Of a stretch of DNA of 64,000 bases, positions 1 through 8,442 are shown one piece after another. Origin of the DNA: Chryseobacterium sp. SORGH_AS_0447 (GTDB lineage: Bacteria; Bacteroidota; Bacteroidia; Flavobacteriales; Weeksellaceae); the NCBI RefSeq assembly GCF_030818695.1, contig NZ_JAUTAR010000001.1:3156501-3220500 (forward strand), in the 5' to 3' direction. The notes beneath the pieces are model-generated. The model searched no databases. It saw only the letters and a list, made by a program, of their open reading frames with translations, and was not told where the DNA came from. The position numbers were made by a program, and so were the translations under genes. Within the stretch, counting starts at the first letter, position 1. Each line of letters begins with the position of its first letter.

Positions 1-921
1 GACATCTTACTTGAGCTGATGGAAAAACTGGATTTTGTAGTGGATGTTATGGTAATCGACAAGTCGAAACTCTCCGGTGATGGGCTGAAGACTAAAAAGG
101 TTTTCCATAAATATTTCCAGTCCCTGTTTGTGGAAAAGTACAACCACCGCTATGAAAGCTACTCTATCCATGCCTACCGCGTCGGGGAAACCTTTACCGA
201 TGAGCTCCGGGATTACGTCGTCCGCAAAAGCGTCAACCGTGATCTGTTCCACCAGGATAGGAATTTTGAAATCGCTGACGATAAAGATGAAAAGCTTATC
301 CAATTGGCAGACTTTATCTCCGGATGCCTGGGCAAAGTTTTTTGTACCAGCCATTTCGACAGGCAATACATCGAACTGTTCAACCTTCTGCATGCCAGGA
401 CTTCTATTACCTACTTCCCTTTCGAGAGTTATCTTACCCGTGAAATCGAGGAAAAACCCGAACTGGACCGCCAGATCATGAAGATGAATTATCAGCTAAT
501 CGAAAAGTTCTTCGATTCGGCCAAAGCAGAAAAAGCCCGGGAAAAAGCCCGGCTGCTGGAATATCTGCGGTTCCAGTCCGAACTGAATCCCAACCGACTA
601 GTATCGACTACGGAACTGCTGGTTTATCTCAATAATTTTTTTCCCGCCATCAAAAGCGAACGGATCAGGATCCTGATCCGCGATCTGCGGTACGAAGGCC
701 TCTTTATCGTAAGCCATTCCGGAAAGCCCGGCTATAAGCTGGCCACCCGGTATTCTGATATTTCAGAGCACTTCAACCATTTCCTGAAATACGTTGTGCC
801 AATGCTCCAGAAAGTCAAAATTCTGAATGAAACTCTTTCCCAGCATTCATTCAACGACATTAATCCTATAGAGAAAGATCCCAATATGCAGAAGCTGAAG
901 GAACTGGTTGCAGGAATTTAA
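1..921 (+). CDS. DUF3800 protein with C-terminal winged helix, 5' end cut off
   Basis: The frame is open to the first base of the window, so the N-terminus, where DUF3800 proteins carry their first acidic residues, is missing. Counting from the first in-window Met (base 19), the family's hallmark QLADFISG lies near residues 95-103, after an acidic patch (DDKDEK). DUF3800 is an RNase H-like family often found in phages and mobile or defence islands; its biochemical role is not settled. Residues about 190-245 read like a winged helix (STTELLVYL, then RILIRDLRYEGL and GYKLA). The coding sequence uses many more GC-rich codons (CCC, CGG, GCC) than the AT-rich genes that follow, which suggests transfer. 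The family call is moderately sure; the function is unknown. Confidence 0.6.
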   Translation, partial: DILLELMEKLDFVVDVMVIDKSKLSGDGLKTKKVFHKYFQSLFVEKYNHRYESYSIHAYRVGETFTDELRDYVVRKSVNRDLFHQDRNFEIADDKDEKLIQLADFISGCLGKVFCTSHFDRQYIELFNLLHARTSITYFPFESYLTREIEEKPELDRQIMKMNYQLIEKFFDSAKAEKAREKARLLEYLRFQSELNPNRLVSTTELLVYLNNFFPAIKSERIRILIRDLRYEGLFIVSHSGKPGYKLATRYSDISEHFNHFLKYVVPMLQKVKILNETLSQHSFNDINPIEKDPNMQKLKELVAGI

Positions 922-1348
922 GTATCATCGCGTTTATTTTTCAGTATGGAAATATGTATTTAATTTATTTGAAATACGAGTTTCGTGTTGTTTATTTTAT
1001 TAAATTTGGTTAATAACCATTTGAAATTGAACTCAAAATAAACAATCTAAATTCATAATTCTAAGTCATACAATTTAAATAACTTCGAAAGACTTATCAG
1101 CGACGATTATAACTGCTAACTGAATTCAGAGGATTAAAAGAAATTGCGTTTACGAATGTATTTCGGATCATGATGAATACCTTATTGATCGATTAAACCA
1201 TTCTTAAGCGTGTGGATTGTTTTGAGCAAAAATAATGGAAGAAAACGGACAGTGAAAGAAATCGGAAGTGAGATATCCATGGAAATTTTTATCTATCCTA
1301 TTTCATCAACCCATTATGACATCCATTTAATAAATAATCTCTTGAAAT
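922..1348. other. AT-rich spacer, no gene recognised
   Basis: About 430 bases between the DUF3800 gene and the sheath gene. I see no open frame that I recognise and no RNA gene. A TAAATTTG box at 1001-1008 matches the Bacteroidota -7 element, but no good -33 element lies at the right distance. Short broken frames near 1140-1310 could be decayed coding sequence. Confidence 0.4.
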
Positions 1349-2923
1349 ATGCCACAAAACTTCTCTACTCCCGGAGTATATATTAATGAAGTAAATGCTT
1401 TTCCGGATTCAGTGATCCCCGTGAATACTGCGGTCCCTGCTTTTATAGGATATACTCCAAAAGCAACCTATAAAGGAAGATCATATACCAATATTCCGGT
1501 AAAAATCACTTCCTTTTCAGATTTTTTATCGATCTACGGTTATCCTGATCCAACTGAATCTGGCAACCCTCGTAAACCATACTGTCCTGAATTTTTTCTT
1601 ATTCCTCAAAAAGCTACAGTTAATGATGCTGACAGCCTAAGGATTGGCGATCAATCCTATCTTGTATTACCTGATCCCAATACCATCTATTATCTTTATA
1701 ATAGCATCAGGCTGTTTTATGATAACGGTGGCGAGGAAGCTTACATCGTTTCGGTAGGTACTTACGGTACACCTTCCGGAAAACCTGCTGATCAGGAGAC
1801 AGGACTGATAAATCCTAATATAAAGCTTGAAGATCTGCTGGCGGGCCTCGCACTTTTGCAGAATGAACAGGAGCCTACCCTCTACGTCTGCCCCGATGCT
1901 GTCTTGCTTTCTGATTCAGCTAACGCTTCTTTTTGGAAAACTGCGTTACTGCAATGCAGCCAGATGCAAACCGCTATTGCCCTGATCGATGTGAAAGGCG
2001 GCAGGAAGCCTGATGCTGTTTCATATAGTACATCTATACAAAACTTCAGAAATAATATTGGTATTACAGGACTTAATTACGGTGCAGCCTACTACCCTTT
2101 CATCGGTACGGCAATCATGCCAGACAACAGTATCGATTATACAAACCTGTTCGGAGGCGATATCAAGCCATTGGAAAAAATCCTGAATCTTTCAGAAAAC
2201 AATGCAGGTGCTGCAAAAATATTGGCTGATATGCTCCAGCCTTCAGGTAATCTTCTTACGACATCATCATATGATCAGGCCCTTCGAGCTGCCAGCACAG
2301 AATACACTGCTATGATGAAGAAAGTCTTAGCATACGCCAATACCTTGCCGCCGAGCGGTGCCGTAGCAGGAATCATTACAGCAACTGATCAGAATACCGG
2401 CCCTTGGAAAGCTCCTGCCAATATTGTTATACAGGAAGCTGTATCACTTCCTATTTTATTATCGGATAGCCAGCAAGGCCCTCTGAATATCGATCCTGTT
2501 TCAGGTAAATCAATCAATGTTATCCGGTATTTTAATAATTTCGGTATTGTGGTTTGGGGCGCACGTACATTGGACGGAAACAGTCAGGACTGGAGATATA
2601 TCTCGGTACGAAGAACCATTATTTTTATTGAACAATCCTGTAAACTTGCGGCGCAGGCTTATATATTCAAACCAAATAATTCCAATACCTGGGAATCGGT
2701 CAAATCTATGATCAACAGTTTCTTAACCTCTGTCTGGAAACAGGGCGGATTGATGGGTTCCTCTCCCAATGACGCCTTCTCGGTTGATTGTGGCCTGGGA
2801 AATACAATGACAAGCGATGATGTATTACATGGAATTATGATCGTAACCATTAAAGTTGCTGTTGCACGGCCTGCAGAATTTATCGTGATTACTTTTCAGC
2901 AGCAGATGCAAGCCGCGGATTAA
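1349..2923 (+). CDS. Contractile tail sheath protein, extracellular injection system type (orphan)
   Basis: A 524-residue protein of the phage tail sheath family. It opens with FSTPGVYINEV and reaches PAFIGYTPKA near residue 30, the N-terminal signature of sheath proteins from extracellular contractile injection systems (Afp/Pvc type). The C-terminal domain (about 410-520) has DWRYISVRRTIIFIE, WESVKSMINSFL and the final beta strand expected of the sheath handshake domain. In complete systems the sheath surrounds an inner tube and contracts to drive it through a membrane. Here no tube, baseplate, spike, cap or AAA+ ATPase gene follows: the next gene is a convergent SDR after a terminator. It is either an orphan or the last remnant of a cluster. 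The family is clear; activity is unknown. Confidence 0.85.
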   Translation: MPQNFSTPGVYINEVNAFPDSVIPVNTAVPAFIGYTPKATYKGRSYTNIPVKITSFSDFLSIYGYPDPTESGNPRKPYCPEFFLIPQKATVNDADSLRIGDQSYLVLPDPNTIYYLYNSIRLFYDNGGEEAYIVSVGTYGTPSGKPADQETGLINPNIKLEDLLAGLALLQNEQEPTLYVCPDAVLLSDSANASFWKTALLQCSQMQTAIALIDVKGGRKPDAVSYSTSIQNFRNNIGITGLNYGAAYYPFIGTAIMPDNSIDYTNLFGGDIKPLEKILNLSENNAGAAKILADMLQPSGNLLTTSSYDQALRAASTEYTAMMKKVLAYANTLPPSGAVAGIITATDQNTGPWKAPANIVIQEAVSLPILLSDSQQGPLNIDPVSGKSINVIRYFNNFGIVVWGARTLDGNSQDWRYISVRRTIIFIEQSCKLAAQAYIFKPNNSNTWESVKSMINSFLTSVWKQGGLMGSSPNDAFSVDCGLGNTMTSDDVLHGIMIVTIKVAVARPAEFIVITFQQQMQAAD

Positions 2924-3007
2924 CCACTAACAAATATTTGGAACCGGAGCTATGAACAGATAATCTTGTAATTTCTAATTTTATTGGCTTTTTGTAAAGA
3001 AAAAAAT

Positions 3008-3035
3008 GAGGCTGCCTCACTTTGGAGGCAACCTC
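3008..3035 (+). terminator. Rho-independent terminator after sheath gene
   Basis: The arms gaggctgcctc (3008-3018) and gaggcaacctc (3025-3035) pair over 11 bases with one mismatch, flanked by an A run upstream and T-rich sequence downstream. Confidence 0.65.
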
Positions 3036-3100
3036 GTTTAATCTTCTGTTCTATCAATTTTGCTACGATACATCAAAACTTACAGCAGCCATCCCGTTCG

Positions 3101-3922
3101 TTATAACGGTAATTTATTTATCAAAAATACGGTGTCGTATTCTTGATGAAATATTTCCGCACCCAATTCCAGACGCCTTTTATATTCGCCATTTGCAGCA
3201 GCACCGACCATATAGCGCAACTGATTTTTACCGTCAGTTGCTGCTTCATAAATCACTTCTGAAACAGTTTCCGGAGGTTCAAGGCCGTTGATCACATCAT
3301 CGCTGAAAAACATTTTTTTGAATTTATCAAAAAACTCATCATACGCAGGATGTTCCGGTACCACCAAAGAGCGTCCTACAAAATCTGTTTTGGTAGGGCC
3401 AGGCTGCACCGTTTTAACCTGGATGCCAAGCTGGTTTAATTCAAAGGCCAAGCTTTCCGTCCACCCTTCGATCGCCCATTTGGTTGCGTGATACAATGAA
3501 AAGAATGGATACGCAACCAATCCGCCAATAGAGGAAACGGTGATAAAAACCCCTTTATTTTCCCGAAAATGCGGAATAAATTCTTTTGTCAGTCGGATAA
3601 CGCCTAAAAGATTCGTATTAATCACCTGCTGGATTTCCTGATCTGTCGTGCCCTCCAAAGCGCCTACCGTACCATAACCCGCATTATTCAATACTACGTC
3701 AATCGTATTTTTTGACGTAGCTTCTTTAACTGCAGATTGAATCTGTTCAAAATTGGTAACATCCAAGGGTAAAAGGGTCACATTTTCCAGCTGATTTAGT
3801 TCGGTCTCTTTTTCAGGATTTCTCATTGTTGCTATCACATTCCAGTCTTTTTCCTGGAAGAATTTTGCAGTGGCTTTCCCAATTCCTGACGAAGCGCCTG
3901 TAATAAAAATTGTTTTTGTCAT
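3101..3922 (-). CDS. Short-chain dehydrogenase/reductase (SDR)
   Basis: A 273-residue classical SDR. The cofactor glycine motif TGASSGIG is at residues 8-15, NNAG at 79-82, the catalytic Ser in the SSIGG stretch near 130 and Tyr144-x3-Lys148 (YHATK). The substrate is unknown; this group acts on alcohols, ketones or aldehydes with NAD(P)H. The frame is open further upstream to 3988, but those 22 residues do not look like SDR sequence and MTKTIFITG is the normal family start, so I chose the Met at 3922. It lies downstream of, and on the same strand as, the interrupted AraC gene, a common regulator-SDR pairing. It appears to have its own -7 box. Confidence 0.85.
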   Translation of the reverse strand: MTKTIFITGASSGIGKATAKFFQEKDWNVIATMRNPEKETELNQLENVTLLPLDVTNFEQIQSAVKEATSKNTIDVVLNNAGYGTVGALEGTTDQEIQQVINTNLLGVIRLTKEFIPHFRENKGVFITVSSIGGLVAYPFFSLYHATKWAIEGWTESLAFELNQLGIQVKTVQPGPTKTDFVGRSLVVPEHPAYDEFFDKFKKMFFSDDVINGLEPPETVSEVIYEAATDGKNQLRYMVGAAANGEYKRRLELGAEIFHQEYDTVFLINKLPL

Positions 3923-3945
3923 TGTTCTAAAGAATTTTACTGAAG

Positions 3946-3953
3946 CAAAAATA
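3946..3953 (-). promoter_or_regulatory. Possible -7 box of the SDR gene
   Basis: On the minus strand this reads TATTTTTG, matching TAnnTTTG, about 24 bases before the SDR start. No convincing -33 element is seen. Confidence 0.35.
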
Positions 3954-4005
3954 GGACAGCCACAAAGCCAGGCGGTAATATAAATCAATCACATCTATAC
4001 GAAAA

Positions 4006-4902
4006 TCAATCCACCCGGAATTGGCTTGGTGTTATTCTAGTATGCTTTTTGAAAAAATTATGAAAATGAGTCGCTTCTTTAAAACCTAATGCAAATGCGA
4101 TTTCGGATATATCTTTATTGGTGTATTTTAGCAATATTTTAGATTCAACCAAAATGCGCTCTTGTATGGTAGCAGAGGTAGATTTATTCAGTACTTCCTG
4201 TAACGCCTTGTTCAAATGATTGACATGAACAGATAATTTCTCAGCAAAATCGGATGCAGAACGCAAGTTCAGTGTTCCGACATCTTCAACAGGAAACTGA
4301 CGTTCAAGCAATTCCAGAAATTGAGTCGTAATCTTTTGAGAAGCATTGGTAGCACTCTTCTGAACATTCGCAGCAGGTATTAACTTTTCCGTATTATACA
4401 AAAGTTAAAAAACAGACACGCGCATTTTGTCGTATTTGTGCTTGTAATCGGATGTCCATTCGGTAAGCATTTCACGGAACAATTGTGTTGCCCATTCGGC
4501 CTGTGTGTCGGTCAGTTCAATAATTGGCAGACCATTCGCCTGAAACACCGAATAGTTTTTCGGATTGCCGAAATGATGAAAAAAGCTCTCCGTAAAAACA
4601 CAGGAAAATCCGCTTTGGTTGTTGTCAATTTGCTCCCAATTGTAAGGAATCTGCGGATTTGCAAACAGCAAAGCCTGCTTTTTAATTTCTATGGTTTTAT
4701 CTGAAAAATGCACTTTATTCCTTCCCTGGATAAAGCTTATTTTGTAATAGCCCCTGCGGCTGTATGGGATCGGTTTTATGCTGCAGCCCACCAGGTCATT
4801 AAATTTGAACACATTGAAATGTCCAATTTCGCTTTTTAAACTTGTTGGAACTACCTTAAAACGTTCAGCATAAAAATCTTCTAATGTCTCAGCAATCTTC
4901 AT
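4006..4902 (-). pseudogene. AraC-family regulator split by one in-frame TAA
   Basis: Two consecutive open stretches in the same frame make one normal AraC-family protein of about 298 residues. Residues 1-165 are the N-terminal cupin-like sensor half (starts MKIAETLEDFY). After a TAA at 4405-4407 the frame continues with the DNA-binding half, ending in the AraC signature (ISEIAFALGFKEATHFHNFFKK, then TPSQFR). Because the frame is unchanged, the lesion is a nonsense change, not an indel. A TTG codon three bases past the stop could in principle restart the HTH half. It probably regulated the SDR downstream. Either a recent pseudogene or a base-calling error. Confidence 0.75.
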
Positions 4903-4906
4903 GGCC

Positions 4907-4914
4907 CAAAGGTA
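4907..4914 (-). promoter_or_regulatory. -7 box abutting the AraC start codon
   Basis: The minus strand reads TACCTTTG, a perfect TAnnTTTG, with its last G five bases before the ATG at 4902. If used, the mRNA would start at or next to the start codon. Confidence 0.45.
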
Positions 4915-5041
4915 CGAAATTCAAATAATTTAATATTTTAACACACTATATTTCACTTTCACTCAGGATCAGTTGAAATGAAAGGAAAATAACAAGGAAA
5001 GATGTTATTGAAATTTACTTTTTTTTGGTTGAAAATAACCA

Positions 5042-5073
5042 TTGACTTTATCTTGTCGATTGCTGTACATTTG
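5042..5073 (+). promoter_or_regulatory. Bacteroidota-type promoter before DoxX-like gene
   Basis: TTGA at 5042-5045, 20 bases, then TACATTTG at 5066-5073, a perfect TAnnTTTG -7 box. It lies about 130 bases upstream of the DoxX-like start, so the 5' untranslated region would be long. Confidence 0.4.
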
Positions 5074-5200
5074 CTTCCGTCATCAAGCGATTGGTCTTCA
5101 GAGTTTTTATATGATGTAAAAATGGGGTCACCAGACAGACCCGAATCAGAAGACTTTTTCTTTTCAGACCAATGTTCAATACCTAAAGACCCTTAACTGT

Positions 5201-5815
5201 ATGTTCTATAAACTCCAACAATATAAATCAGTTCAATGGATGATTATCCATATCAGATATCTCATTGCGTTGGCCTTTGTGCCTTCCGGATTTACAAAAC
5301 TGATTGGCGAAAGATTTACCCAGCTGCCAAAATCTGCAGCTGTCGGCCAGTTCTTTGAAGCCATTTACCAAGCAAGTTTATATTACCATTTTTTGGGGTT
5401 GGCGCAGATCATTACAGCAATACTTCTGATGACCCAGCGGTTTGCTCTGTTAGGTACATTTTTATTTTTAGCGATCACCAGCAATATCTGGGTGATCACC
5501 ATTTCTCTGCCTTTCAAAGGAACCTGGATCATTACGAGCCTGATGATGTTTGCCGGCTGTATTTTATTGTATTGGGACAAGAACAGAATAGCCGCACTCT
5601 ATTCTGACCGTGATATGCCAAATAAAAAATATGCACCTAAGGCATCAAAACTGTGGATCAACGCCGGCATTATTTATATCATCGCCCTTCTCACGCTTTG
5701 CTATGCAGGTCCAAAAACAGATGTAGTCTCAAAAGGCATTGCCATCGTCACAGACTTCGTTTTGGGAACTACATTCCTCTATACCAATTTTGTTTTCTGG
5801 AAAAAAATCAAATAG
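5201..5815 (+). CDS. DoxX-like integral membrane protein
   Basis: A 204-residue protein with about five hydrophobic segments (roughly residues 15-32, 60-78, 82-100, 103-120 and 150-190). The first part (RYLIALAFVPSGFTKLIGERF) resembles the first helix and loop of DoxX/DoxD-like proteins, small membrane proteins tied to quinone or redox stress in some species but mostly uncharacterised. It stands alone between the divergent AraC gene and the interrupted hydrolase gene on the same strand. Family assignment is moderate; the substrate is unknown. Confidence 0.65.
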   Translation: MFYKLQQYKSVQWMIIHIRYLIALAFVPSGFTKLIGERFTQLPKSAAVGQFFEAIYQASLYYHFLGLAQIITAILLMTQRFALLGTFLFLAITSNIWVITISLPFKGTWIITSLMMFAGCILLYWDKNRIAALYSDRDMPNKKYAPKASKLWINAGIIYIIALLTLCYAGPKTDVVSKGIAIVTDFVLGTTFLYTNFVFWKKIK

Positions 5816-5889
5816 GGTCATCATAACAGAATGTCCTGTAGATGAATCCCTCTCTGCATTTGATAATAATCAATCTATAAATTGTTCTT

Positions 5890-6993
5890 ATGAAATTTTT
5901 CTTTTTTCGCCTTGCTGTAGTTTTTTCAATCGCTTATTCCGTCCAGAGCAAAGCCTGCTCCGCTTTTTTACTGACCGGAAAAGAGCATAATGTCGTAGGT
6001 TTCAATGAAAACTGGAAAACAATGCCGGGAATGATTGTCATCAACAAACGCGATATTTTAAAAAGGAATATCAGCTGGCAGAATCTGACTACTGATCAGC
6101 TACGGCCTGACACACAATGGACCTCAAAATTCGGTTCCGTTACCTTTAATCTTTTAGGATATGATTTTCCCTGCTACGGGGTCAATGAAAAAGGTCTTTT
6201 TTTAGTTGAATTATATCTGGAAGAAACCACTAAAGTATATAATGCAAAACAGCCCAATCTGTTCTGGGCACAATGGATCCAGTATCAGCTGGATAATTAC
6301 CAATCGGTTAAAGAAGTGGTGGATCATCTGAATGACGGGCCAAATATAGACTGGTGGCCCAATGCAGCGGGAAGTCATTTTTTCCTGACTGATGCAAAAG
6401 GAAACTTTGCTACGATTGCCTTACTGAACGGTAAATATACCGTACTGACAAATAAGGAAATGCCCATGCCTTTGCTATGCAATAACCAATACTCGAAGGA
6501 TCTGGCAGCTGCTAAAAAGTTTGATTTTCTTGGCGGAAATGAAAAGTTTGATCCGGATCAAAATAAAAATTAGGAAGACCGTTATAACCGTGCCTATTAC
6601 ATGCTGAAGAACTATAAGTACGATAAAAAACCGGTTGATTACGCCTGGAATATTTTAAATTCGATACACCCCGGTGAATGGCAGACCGTTATTGATACGA
6701 AGAAAATGAATCTGTACTTCAGATCCGACCTTAGAAAAGAGGTGAAAACCATTGCGATCAGCAAGCTGGATTTTTCTAAAAATGCGGCTGTAAAATACCT
6801 GGATATTCACACTGATGAAAAAGGAACCGTTAACCGCTGTTTTCAAAATCTGACCTTGGTAAAAAATAACCAGTATGTTGAGAAAGGATTTCCGATTGGG
6901 TATGACAATAAAGAGTTTGGAACCTCCCTTATCTTTGAGAAACTGAAAAAAAATATAGTAAAATTCTTCGAGAACATCCTGCCTGAATCTTAA
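5890..6993 (+). pseudogene. Choloylglycine hydrolase-like (Ntn) protein split by in-frame TAG
   Basis: An N-terminal signal peptide of about 22 residues ends before Cys23 (SKA|CSAFLLTG). In this Ntn-hydrolase family a Cys exposed by processing is the nucleophile that cleaves linear amide bonds, as in bile salt hydrolase and penicillin V acylase. The first 227 codons end at a TAG (6571-6573). The same frame then runs on without a break (EDRYNRAYYMLKNY) to 6993, and the second part carries the C-terminal family sequence (KKMNLYFRSDL). The whole is 367 codons, normal for the family. The stop is therefore a nonsense change inside an otherwise intact gene. The family call is good; the natural substrate is unknown and probably not a bile salt. 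Confidence 0.72.
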
Positions 6994-7172
6994 ACATTAA
7001 TAATTTTCAATATGGGTTATCTTATGCTCCAAAAATAAGAAAGTCCTGATACGAATTATAGGCATATTGTGAATCAGCAACTATTAATAAAAAGAATAAT
7101 GCGAAGTTTATTAATTAAATCATGTGCGTCATATTAATTGCATGTTGTATACCACAATCACCACTTAATATA

Positions 7173-7212
7173 AAAATAAAATCCTCAACTAAAAAGCCAG
7201 GGATTTTATTTT
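7173..7212. terminator. Perfect 12-bp inverted repeat, likely bidirectional terminator
   Basis: AAAATAAAATCC (7173-7184) pairs exactly with GGATTTTATTTT (7201-7212). The A/T-rich ends give a U run in both directions. It lies about 180 bases past the hydrolase gene. Confidence 0.5.
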
Positions 7213-7310
7213 AAGCGTCTGATGAAATTTGTTTCCGATACGGTCGCAATACATGTCCAAAGATCCACGCAGGCAAACAGCCTAATCTAAGCCGTATGAT
7301 TATTGCAGAA

Positions 7311-7339
7311 ATAAACCCGAAAACGTATTCCGGGTTTAT
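7311..7339 (-). terminator. Possible terminator of the small membrane protein gene
   Basis: ATAAACCCG and CGGGTTTAT pair perfectly over 9 bases. It follows the stop of the minus-strand gene by about 14 bases, but the U run is poor. Confidence 0.4.
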
Positions 7340-7352
7340 GAGATCATATTTG

Positions 7353-7553
7353 TTAAATATTCTTTTTTTTCGGCCTTGCCCCGTATTTGTTGATGAGGAA
7401 GTAAGTGATCACCACCAGCATTATGCTTAAGGTAAGCTGCGATTGTTCAGGGCTTACGATTTCCTGATAGAAGTGATATCCAAAAAATACAGATACGGTG
7501 GCAATGATCAGTTGTTGAGCAAACGAATAGTTGTTTTCAAGAATGGTTTTCAT
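7353..7553 (-). CDS. Small two-helix membrane protein, unknown
   Basis: A 66-residue protein with two hydrophobic stretches (about residues 14-28 and 40-55) and a lysine-rich tail (RPKKKNI) consistent with a cytoplasmic C-terminus. I do not recognise a family. The reading frame has the polarity pattern of a genuine small membrane protein and is followed closely by a hairpin, but there is no clear ribosome binding site and no neighbour on the same strand, so the gene call is tentative. Confidence 0.45.
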   Translation of the reverse strand: MKTILENNYSFAQQLIIATVSVFFGYHFYQEIVSPEQSQLTLSIMLVVITYFLINKYGARPKKKNI

Positions 7554-8130
7554 AATGATATTTTTATTGTTATTTATAGAGTAAGTATAATCGGTTGAAA
7601 TATGTTACAGAAAAAATTAAATTTTAAACACCCTTATCAATAACTAACTGATTATCAAATACAAAAATCACATCAATGGTGATTAACTAAAACATTAAAA
7701 TACAGAAACTTTTAATATCATGATTCTATTTGCAAATCAGACAGTGGATTCACAGACACGATTTAAAAGTTGAGGGAAAAATTATTAGATATTACCCAAA
7801 ACAAAGCCCGCAATTTTAAAATTGCAGGCTTAATAAGTTTTCGCGGAAAGTAAGGAATTTTTATCTGGTCTTTTTCAATATCCGATAAGCATCGTTTTTT
7901 AATTTTCGGAATCAAGTGCTACGATTTGCCATGATCACATCAGAGAAATTTTTTGTTCCTTCATGTTTCGTGAATTGATGATTATCTACCTTGCGCATAG
8001 CCTCCAAATCCGGATCAAAAATCCGGAAAATAGGGTATACTAAATAGATAGATCAGGCTATGAGATATTTACGTATATTTAGATAACCGGAAATAGCTGG
8101 ATATATTAAACAAACTAATACAAACCTCTC
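7554..8130. other. Spacer with decayed tRNA 3' end and a short coding remnant
   Basis: Beyond the tRNA-like repeat at 7803-7858, the minus strand from about 8050 down to 7918 holds a continuous stretch of about 40 codons without a plausible start (including FDPDLEAMRKVDNHQF and ending MANRST before a stop). It could be a gene remnant; I do not recognise it. Confidence 0.35.
7803..7858 (-). repeat. Degenerate copy of tRNA-Ser 3' end plus its terminator
   Basis: Aligned without gaps to 9543-9598 (offset exactly 1740), I count 43 identities in 56 bases. The match covers the terminator hairpin and the T-arm/acceptor 3' end of tRNA-Ser(UGA), with a partly kept gcgga-agt-agg pattern. The rest of the tRNA is not recognisable. 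Confidence 0.5.
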
Positions 8131-8304
8131 ATGAAAAACCTGACAAAACTATCAAAAAAGCTCACCAAAAAAAATCTGAAAACAATTGTTGCAGGGAATG
8201 ATCCTGATTTATCACATCCTTTGTGTACACCTACGCAGTGTGAGACTTTGGATGCCAACTGTGATTATCATAGCTGTCCTACTGTATTTCCTGATCCGGA
8301 ATAG
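8131..8304 (+). CDS. Bacteriocin-like precursor peptide, four cysteines
   Basis: A 57-codon gene. The N-terminus (MKNLTKLSKKLTKKNLKTI) has the Met-Lys-Asn-Leu, Lys-rich amphipathic pattern of the double-glycine leader peptides annotated as bacteriocin-like in Chryseobacterium; here the cleavage pair would be Ala21-Gly22 in place of Gly-Gly. The remaining 35 residues are acidic and carry Cys32, Cys37, Cys44 and Cys49 (spacing 5, 7, 5), with Pro and His nearby. In known families such a leader directs export and cleavage by a C39-peptidase ABC transporter and the Cys-rich core is the active or modified part. No exporter, modifying enzyme or immunity gene is adjacent. Bactericidal activity is an inference. 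Confidence 0.6.
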   Translation: MKNLTKLSKKLTKKNLKTIVAGNDPDLSHPLCTPTQCETLDANCDYHSCPTVFPDPE

Positions 8305-8442
8305 AAAGTGATAATAGAATCCCGTAGGTAAATCGATTCTTAAAATTGTGATGTTAAACGTTTTAGGCTCAAAAATATCGGAGAAAGATTCACTTAAAAA
8401 ATCTGATAAATTCATCAGGAATTGAAAGTTTATTTTGAATTC

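Larger units (their letters stand above)
6994..7352. other. Spacer with two hairpins, no gene seen
   Basis: About 360 bases. Apart from the two perfect inverted repeats listed separately I find no coding sequence or RNA gene that I recognise. Confidence 0.4.

Noticed and set aside
1349..2923. Type VI secretion or prophage tail cluster
   Set aside because: Only the sheath gene is present; no tube, baseplate, ATPase, capsid or lysis genes are seen in the window.
3022..3291. 89-codon plus-strand frame
   Set aside because: It starts inside the sheath terminator and overlaps the 3' part of the SDR gene on the other strand.
5002..5196. Possible 64-residue protein before the DoxX-like gene
   Set aside because: It covers the promoter box at 5066-5073, has no recognisable pattern and ends 4 bases before the real start.
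4405..6573. Stop-codon reassignment or programmed read-through to explain two in-frame stops
   Set aside because: The two stops differ (TAA and TAG), both codons end many other genes here, and no stimulatory structure is evident; nonsense mutation or read error is simpler.
8212..8415. 67-codon frame on the minus strand
   Set aside because: It is antisense to the bacteriocin-like gene, which has the better coding signal and a recognisable leader.
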